Positions 57,760-64,000 of a DNA stretch of 64,000 nt are shown piece by piece. The stretch spans positions 653,071 to 717,070 of the forward strand of contig NW_015971549.1 in assembly GCF_000182565.1 (NCBI RefSeq). The letters are read 5' to 3'. Numbering within the stretch: the stretch's first letter is position 1; each line of letters opens with the position of its first letter. The position numbers were made by a program, and so were the translations under genes. This stretch comes from Spizellomyces punctatus DAOM BR117 (Eukaryota; Chytridiomycota; Chytridiomycetes; Spizellomycetales; Spizellomycetaceae). The notes beneath the pieces are model-generated. The model saw nothing but the letters and a program-made list of their open reading frames with translations. It ran no database searches and had not been told where the DNA came from.

Positions 57760-60304
57760 CTACTCATTTGCCGCTCGCTCCTCCGCATACTTAGCTTTGA
57801 GCATATCTTTGTAATCCCGGATATCACCATCAAACTCTTCTACCTCCCCATCTCGGACAATCCAGATCTCCTTTGCAACTTGATCAATGAGGCGAAAGTC
57901 CTATATTATAGCCAGTAAGTGATGACGTGCGATGTCAACATACGCTTGGCGAGTGAAACTTACGTGAGTGATGAATACAACCCCACCGTCATAGTCATTA
58001 ATCGCTTCTGCAAGTGCATCGATTGTCTCAATATCCAGTGCGTTCGTTGGCTCATCCATCAAGAAAAGGTGTGGAGTTTTCAGGCCCAAGTATGCAAAGA
58101 TAACCCGCCGTCGTTGACCATCGCTCAACTGCCGCATGGGAATGACCTGGCTTTTCCCCGTTAGACCATATTTGCCAACCTCCCGTCTCATGTCTTGGTC
58201 GCGCCACTCTTTAAACTGGGAACACAACCACTGTACTGCACTCTGGTCCATGTCCAGCTGATCGCCCATGTGTTGGTGAAATTGTGCAATTCTGAGGTGA
58301 TGGTTCCTTGTAACGGTGCCCTGAGTAGGTTGCAATTCCCCCAACATCAGCTTGATGAGAGTCGATTTGCCTGCTCCGTTGGGACCAACCAAGGCGATCC
58401 GCGAATCGAGATCAATTCCAAAATTGAGATCATGAAACAGCTGACGACCTCCGGGATACCCGAAGTTCACATCACGAAATTTCAGGACGGGCGGAGGTAA
58501 TCCTCGTCCACATTCCGAGAATTTAAGTGTAAGAGGCTTGTCCCAAATCAATTCTTCTTCCAAAGCCTTGTTCTTCTCTTTGTCCTTCTCCTGCCTCTTT
58601 TCCATAGCTTTTACGCGATTTTTCGCCTGGGCTTGCTGCTTTGATCCTGTTTTGCTCAAATTTTCCTTCAGCTTTGCCATCTGCTTTTCCTGCGCTCTCG
58701 CTCGCTTGTTAAGCAACACGTCCTTCTCCGCTCGGACTTTAGTGAAAGTATTATAATTTCCGGGGTAATGATCCAAATGCTGATGGTAAAGGTGGATAAT
58801 GTCGGTACACACTTCGTTAAGTGTATCTTGGGAGTGCGAGGTCATGACAACCGTGTGGCCTTCGAATGGTCGGTGGTCAGTCAGATGGCAGCTAGGTGCG
58901 TAGTCAATCTTTATTATCTGTCACTCTACCTTCGAGATTGTGAAGCAAATATTCCTCCAGCCAGACTACTGCTTCGAGATCCAAATGATTGGTTGGTTCA
59001 TCTAGAAGCATCAGGGTGGGTTTCACAAAAAGAATTCGAGCCAGAGAAATCCTCATTCGCCATCCACCGGACAAATCCTTCGTCTTTGTTTGGATAAGGT
59101 CCTCAGAGAAACCTAGACCTTTTAGAATATCCAATGCGCGTCTTTCGGAGCCTTCTGCCTCAAGTTCTCCAAGCCTCGTTTGAATGTAGTCCAATCTTAC
59201 GGCATGCTTATCGGGATCTCCGAGGAGCTCCGTCATTTCGTCCATCAGGTGTTGGTGTTCTCGCCGGGTGATTTCAAGTACGGCTTCTATTGATGTCATC
59301 TCAGTAGCAGCAAACTCACGATCCAACAGGTACACGTCCAATGACTTGGGCATTGGCACCAGTCCACACGCTATTGCGTGTAAGAGTGTGGATTTACCAG
59401 ACCCATTTGGAGCTATTAGTCCATATCTACGACCGTTGATTAGGGACAGCTCTGATTCCTTGATTAGTAGCTTTCCAAAAGCTTGTACAGTAAGTTTGTC
59501 CACTTGCAGATCACGAGAATTTGGTGGGGACAAGAGGTTTCCAGTGACGGCAATGGCGTCGCTAGGATTTGTACCCTCAGGACCTAGTGGTTGACCCGAA
59601 GCATAGCTATATGCGCCAGGGGTGCTCCTTCGATCATCATCCACAGTAGTTTCCGGTGCAATGTCTTCGTCCTGGCCGTCGCCATCCACACCGACTTCTT
59701 TGTTCTTTTTTCTTCCAGCTTTTTCCTTCTTACGTTCCTCTCGGCTTTTACGAGCCTTCTTCTCTTTCTTATCCTCCTCGTTTGCCTCGCCATCGTCTGC
59801 AGAATTTGCGCCAGATGCATTTGCGGCCTTTGCTTTCTTCTCCCTTTTTGAGCGGCTAGACGATTTCCCGCTCTTTCCCCTCCCAACATCCGATGCGTCG
59901 CTACCACGTTCGTCATCATCTCCCACCGTCAAAACACTGAAATTTCCTCCCAGCGTATCCATATCGACATTCGCCTCTGAGTCTTCGTCCTGATCTGCTT
60001 GCTCAAGCAAGTCAAATGCGTTCTGTGAGATCGACTTCTTTTCGCGTCGTTTGCCTCTTTTCCGGCTGTCCTCCGTCGCATCTGTGTCCTGCTCAACACC
60101 TGTCTCAATCAGCACACTATCCTCCTCATTATCTGACGCCGTAACTGGCCTCCCAGACGTCTTTGAACTCTTCTTCTTTGCACTCTTTGACGTGCTATCT
60201 ATGACGTCCGCGTCTTCCACAGCTTTCAAGTCATATTTCTTATCGTCGTCTGCGTTCCAGGCATCCTTATTTCCCTTCTTCTTACTTCCCTTCTTGGGGG
60301 GCAT
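57760..60304 (-). CDS. ARB1: ABCF ATPase, Arb1/ABCF2 type, with long charged N-terminus
   Basis: Exons 60304-58930, 58859-57964, 57900-57760; 803 residues. Two ABC cassettes lie in tandem without membrane segments. Cassette 1 has Walker A about 300 (GLIAPNGSGKST), signature about 415 (LSGGWRMR) and Walker B about 434 (LMLLDEPTNHLDLE). Cassette 2 has Walker A about 621 (GPNGAGKST), signature about 703 (LSDGQRRR), Walker B about 724 (LFLMDEPTNALDIE) and H-loop about 757 (FITHDFRL). The linker between them is a charged coiled coil. SHSQDTLNEVCTDIIHLYHQ and YGLTGKSQVIPMRQLSDGQ are close to Arb1/ABCF2, which acts in 40S/60S ribosome biogenesis and quality control. The first ~245 residues are Lys/Glu/Asp/Ser-rich and disordered (KKEKKARKSREERKKEKAGR), much longer than in yeast Arb1. 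In this respect the protein resembles ABCF1. Confidence 0.92.
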
Positions 60305-61280
60305 GGTGGTTGGAGCAAATGGGGTTTGTTCGCCGATTTGCTGCAACCAGTGCAAGCAGTTTTACATCATCTGATAAAAAATGTGCATTCGAATGCATGC
60401 GCAGCAGATACCGTAAGCATGTCCCGATCGTCCCTTTTAACTTCGACGCTCTCGCTGACTGCAGAATATTGTGACTTTTACATTGCGAAAATGCAGATTT
60501 CATAGAGAGTAGATCCATATCATTTCAGGAATTATGTTTCATCTCTATCGTTCATGCCGTCCTCTGGAACACAATTGGCAAGGGTAACAGCAACTTTGGT
60601 GGGGTAGACGCAACCATGATTTTCCTGCTGACCATACTACAGATTCCTAAGTAAACTGCAATACCTGTGATTCATTCGCTCACTGTCTCTGCGGTAATAA
60701 TTACACCCTGGTATTGTGCAACTCTCGCGACGTGAGCATGGCGCTGGATGACCGCGGGGGCGCTTCCTACGACGATGTCTGATGGTCTGCGAGAGCGAAG
60801 TGTAAACATTATTTGTCAGCCAGTTGTGGAAAGCCATTGTCAATACTATAGGTGTGGTCCTTGTTTCAACAAGATCAGAAAGGGTCTTTCACATGTCAGC
60901 GCCAATCCTTGGGAGTAGCGCAAGTCACAAGAGTTACTCCGGTGACGGGCTGGCGAAGGGTTCTGGGATTGACTAAGTGAGCGTGGGCATTTCCCATGCA
61001 ATAGAATACGCTGTAGTGTCATCGCCATATTCCGTGTAGAAGCAATTCTTCCCAACGACAGCGAATGGAAACCTAGGTGCGACAGAATGGAATTTGAATG
61101 ACTGACGACGGAATGGGAATCTTCTCCTCTGCGTCCAATGGGGGAGAGAGACGGGGGAAGGTTCCAACGGTGAAATGGAATGAGACAAGAAAGGTAGCAT
61201 TCCTATCTCACGTCGCTGATATGACAGACGGAGGAACAAGGGGGTTAGTTGTCTGAAGACAGATGGTTCGAAGGTCCTCA
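60305..61280. other. Intergenic; possible small minus-strand gene fragments
   Basis: Two minus-strand stretches look protein-like: near 61000-60900 (HAHLVNPRTLRQPVTG then VTLVTCATPKDW) and near 60785-60675 (RPSDIVVGSAPAVIQR then AQYQGVIITAE). No join with proper start, splice sites and phase was found, so no CDS is called. Confidence 0.25.
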
Positions 61281-62074
61281 TTTTGGAAAAAATTATGAAT
61301 AATCTGGAAGGAATCGAGCAGGAGCCTGCGGAGGAGAAGCCTATTCAGCTAGAGGGCCTCTTTGGATTGAGGGACTCGCTCAAGACCTTTTACCTCTTCA
61401 CCATTTGGAACCATTTCTTGGCAGACGCTTTGAGAAACTTTATGAATTACGGAAATCTCGCAAGAAGGTGTTTACAACTCATCTCGCGCAAACAAAAAGA
61501 GTGCGCGGACATTATGTGAGCGGCGCAGAACTACTTCAATGGATATTAAACCTTGGTAGGTGGCCGAGCCACCATCTCCTGAGTATTCTTTGAATCTCTT
61601 TAATAATATCCCTGGTATGGCGGGACTGTAGAAGTCCAACTTGACTCCCAACACGTTGAGCTTCCGTAGGATACATCAAGCACCAGCAAGCCAGAAGAGA
61701 AGGCGCGAGGTTTAAGGCAAAAAGCTTCGTTCGTCCCCCCTGGATATGGTAGCACAATACTGTTGAACGAGACGGAAGTGCACGGACCATCAAAGGGCGC
61801 ACTAAAGTTTTGCACCTTACGTGCTTTGTTAGGTGAATCTGAGATACTTCGCAAACCAGCTCAAAGAGTCGTCATGCTGTCCCCATCAATATGCCCACAG
61901 GGATGCTACCAAAGCCGCCCGCTTCAACAAGAAGACTGTTACTGGTTCTCTACGCAAACAGGTCGAATGCAGTGGATTTCAGTATGCACTAAGATTAGGG
62001 TACGGGTCATCGCTGCGTACAAGCTACGCGTCCGAAAGCGCCCACTTGTCAAGTTGAAACTCTTTGTTGTCTGA
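61281..62074 (+). pseudogene. Candidate multi-exon gene or decayed gene, unknown product
   Basis: One frame from about 61300 reads GEAYSARGPLWIEGLAQDLL, FLGRRFEKLYELRKSRKKVF and TTHLAQTKRVRGHYVSGAEL LQWILNLG (broken here for length), then a GTAGGT donor. Joined in phase to the next exon after GACTGTAG (about 61630) it gives GEVQLDSQHVELP followed by an in-frame TAG. The same frame then continues DTSSTSKPEEKARGL and FVPPGYGSTILLNETEVHGP. A further coding-like stretch follows (LRYFANQLKESS, DATKAARFNKKTVTGSLRKQ). No ATG fits the first frame. It is either a nonsense-broken gene or one with unrecognised splice sites. No known family was recognised. Confidence 0.35.
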
Positions 62075-62567
62075 TCTTATTATGGGCAAAAACGATAGCC
62101 AAGGGGCATTCTGAATAGATTATGAACAAAGTGTATTTGGAAACCACCCTGTCAAAGATTGGATTCATTTGTCATATATTATCAAGGTGCTGAAAAACAA
62201 CCCGCGGAACTCTTGACGTGGAGAACATCCCCACCATACGACGCGATATGCTCCTCTTGAGAAGCAAAGCCCAGCAAGTCGAGCAAATGCAGGAAAGGCA
62301 CTCAAACGAGTCGCTGTTTGTATCACACCTCTTCCAGCTTGGTACTCATAGACCGCGGACTAGCTTCACGGCCTTCTGGAGAAGTCATTCCTCCCCATTG
62401 TACGCCATCGAAAATCAACGCTGTGCCTGCCGATAATCTTCGAGTAGGGCTCGGGCGCGATGCCAAGAGTTGTCTGCTGCGTTCAACTTTAGGGGCACCC
62501 CATCCATGCCTTGTAAGAATCGGCCGAGTAATTGCAGTGCGACGAAGGTGTTTTGCAACCCCTTACG
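62075..62567. other. Unresolved coding-like stretch on the plus strand
   Basis: Open frames such as VENIPTIRRDMLLLRSKAQQ with VEQMQERHSNESLFVSHLF (from about 62215) and a following one at about 62318-62659 (DRGLASRPSGEV; RIGRVIAVRRRCFATPYAM) could be exons of the preceding candidate gene. The last one overlaps the end of the beta-helix gene on the other strand. No supported model. Confidence 0.25.
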
Positions 62568-63926
62568 CTATGACATCTCGACTGACGTGCACGATTGATA
62601 TTGCCTCAACAAACTGGCGGGAAGTTGAAGGGTTGTTGGTCTCTCAGGCACATTATTGACTCCCATCATGACAACCCTTTCCTCCAACCCTTTCACAGTA
62701 ATCACATCGAACCCATGACCGGGCCCGTTCCTTTCTATCCGATTGTCACGGAGTGTGACCTTCTTCCCCACCGCAACAGCCAAGCAATTGATACCGGAAC
62801 CTGAGCTGTCGGAGATGACGTTTCGCGACAGGATGCCGTGACAGGGACTCATCCCAAAGATCACCCCGGTTCCGCTGTTCCTTGTGACCGCACACCCATC
62901 CATCGACAGGAACGCCGAATGGTCCGACTCGGCGGAGCCCTGCATAACGACCACGTCCGAGCGGTTGTGGTCAAACTTGCAGTCGCGTAGCATCGTGGCT
63001 CGGTTGGCAAGGAGGAGGCACGAATGCGTCCCAAACCTGCCCGAGCTTGTGACCTCGCACCGCACCATCTCCAAAAGGTTCGCGGAGCCATATCCCACAA
63101 CAGCCTGACTCTGACAGTGGGTGAAGCTGCAGTCGGTGAGCCGGGCGGTGCAGTCGCGGCCTCTAACCTCGATGGCGGCCATGACACACCTCTTGACCCT
63201 GCATTTCTTCATCACGAGGCTCGAAGTGTCTCCGCCCACGAGCACGGCGGCGGACGTTTGGGGCTGGAAGATACAGCTCTGGAGGGTGCATCGTGACATA
63301 GACTGCCAGACGCCAACAGCAGGGGAGTTGTGCGAGTGGAAGACGCAGCCGGTGGCCGTCACGGAGGCGCCTTCAGTGCTCCGCAAGCAATTAGCCATGG
63401 CCGAGGACTCCTTTGCCAAAGAAAGGCTCATATCTTCCAAGAAAAGAGCCGAACCATCACCCTTGGCCGACAAAACTACACTATCTGGCGGAAACTCGCC
63501 CTGCGTCAGTGTGGTGGGCTCACACCGCAGCTTCACCGCCGGCTCATTCCGTTTTGAGTCGTTTTCTGAGAGAACACTCGAGCGTTCGCCTAGAAGCTGA
63601 AGGCTCACGTCTCCACAGAGTTCAGCTGAAATCTCATACGTGGCCGGACGTAAGATGAGGGTCCAACCGTCGGCGTTCCCGGGCGGTCGACGCTGTGATT
63701 GACTTATGGCGTCTGCCAACGACACAAAATCGCCTCCGCCTTCTGGATCCACCACGCGCACAGCGCCCTTGAACATGACGCGACCCCAGCACTCCAACGT
63801 CTCTGGCTTGCACTTGATCACTTTCGTTTTAGCAGCCAGACCTCTTTCGGCGGTTAACAAACAAGACGAGAGATCCTCATTTCCTGGCGCTATTACAGAC
63901 CCCTTTTGGCGGCAGCGACAGCAGCG
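62568..63926 (-). CDS. Right-handed parallel beta-helix repeat protein (5' part incomplete)
   Basis: An open frame ending at 62568 runs without stops back to about 63926; there is no convincing ATG, so the start lies further upstream, in another exon or beyond the window. From VVDPEGGGDFVSLADAISQS the sequence has the pectate-lyase/beta-helix pattern. About a dozen coils of 20-25 residues follow, with motifs such as VTATGCVFHSHN, CTLQSCIFQPQTSAAV, LVMKKCRVKRC, ARLTDCSFTHCQSQAVVGYG and ILSRNVISDSSGSGIN. Many coils carry a Cys at the same place. Early residues DGWTLILRPATYEI resemble the start of FBXO11-like CASH/PbH1 repeats. No catalytic carbohydrate-lyase residues are obvious; a binding or scaffold role is as likely as an enzyme. 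Confidence 0.75.
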   Translation of the reverse strand, partial: RCCRCRQKGSVIAPGNEDLSSCLLTAERGLAAKTKVIKCKPETLECWGRVMFKGAVRVVDPEGGGDFVSLADAISQSQRRPPGNADGWTLILRPATYEISAELCGDVSLQLLGERSSVLSENDSKRNEPAVKLRCEPTTLTQGEFPPDSVVLSAKGDGSALFLEDMSLSLAKESSAMANCLRSTEGASVTATGCVFHSHNSPAVGVWQSMSRCTLQSCIFQPQTSAAVLVGGDTSSLVMKKCRVKRCVMAAIEVRGRDCTARLTDCSFTHCQSQAVVGYGSANLLEMVRCEVTSSGRFGTHSCLLLANRATMLRDCKFDHNRSDVVVMQGSAESDHSAFLSMDGCAVTRNSGTGVIFGMSPCHGILSRNVISDSSGSGINCLAVAVGKKVTLRDNRIERNGPGHGFDVITVKGLEERVVMMGVNNVPERPTTLQLPASLLRQYQSCTSVEMS

Positions 63927-64000
63927 TCAAACACTTGCAGCGCAGTCTCGGCTTGAGAACTCTCATGTAGCCCTTTGGCCACGCGGGCTTCAGCTGCACC
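63893..64000 (-). other. TPR-like coding segment upstream of the beta-helix, in another frame
   Basis: At the right edge one minus-strand frame reads AEARVAKGLHESSQAETALQ then VFDAAVAAAKRG, an Ala-rich helical pattern like the end of a TPR unit, and stops 12 nt later. Another frame reads VQLKPAWPKGYM, also TPR-like. It is probably the upstream part of the same gene, but the frame does not connect to the beta-helix frame (see findings). Confidence 0.4.

Noticed and set aside
59591-59993. Serine/phenylalanine-rich plus ORFs
   Set aside because: They are antisense to the Lys/Glu-rich N-terminus of the ABCF gene.
63121-63600. 159-residue plus ORF
   Set aside because: Shadow of the beta-helix gene; the minus frame shows the repeating coil pattern.

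Overview
This 64 kb window is nuclear DNA of a fungus, most probably a zoosporic (chytrid-type) one. Almost every recognisable gene is split by many short GT-AG introns (mostly 47-95 nt), there are single nuclear-type tRNA genes, and there are no operons or Shine-Dalgarno sites. The families are fungal (Vph1-type V-ATPase a subunit, Nma111-type HtrA, Ndt80/PhoG DNA-binding protein, Dhh1, Arb1, cutinase, fungal DUF3659/LEA protein). The flagellate hint is an orthologue of the centriole/basal-body protein FOP (CEP43) at 25125-26627, plus a possible moonraker-like partner at 54356-56647. Coding sequences were reconstructed by hand by joining reading frames across introns so that phase and family alignment agree. 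None was checked by computation.

Layout. 1-6.7 kb: a LEA/DUF3659 repeat protein (cut by the window edge), then two small proteins of fungal families of unknown function, then a glyoxalase-fold protein behind a promoter holding three 70-bp direct repeats. 6.7-16.9 kb: a gene-poor stretch with one intact tRNA-Cys and many decayed tRNA-like and other repeats. 16.9-26.6 kb: a mitochondrial GGQ-type peptide release factor, a small DUF2462-like basic protein, a TPR-like protein, the E2 subunit of branched-chain ketoacid dehydrogenase, a GGA clathrin adaptor with 20 coding exons, and FOP. 26.6-38.6 kb: an Ndt80-type transcription factor with a long pyrimidine-rich leader, tRNA-Ser, Nma111 and a zinc alcohol dehydrogenase. 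38.7-44 kb: a secreted cutinase, a gene-poor stretch with possible gene remnants, then Dhh1. 45.6-64 kb: a PXA-C2-RGS-PX-NexinC membrane-tethering protein, V-ATPase subunit a, the moonraker-like protein, an NTF2-like protein, ABCF protein Arb1, an unresolved candidate gene, and a beta-helix protein that runs off the right end.

How the genes relate. As usual in fungi, neighbours do not form one pathway. GGA (Golgi to endosome sorting), the PXA/PX protein (membrane contact or lipid traffic) and the V-ATPase a subunit all act on the endolysosomal system. The E2 subunit and the release factor are mitochondrial, and Arb1 and Dhh1 act on ribosomes and mRNA. Several pairs are divergent with short shared promoters: 3786-4123, 5703-6189, 18509-18674, 24735-25124 and 54026-54355. 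Most novel in content are the adjacent fungal orphan families at the left end, the tRNA-derived repeat field, and the unresolved genes at 61.3-64 kb.
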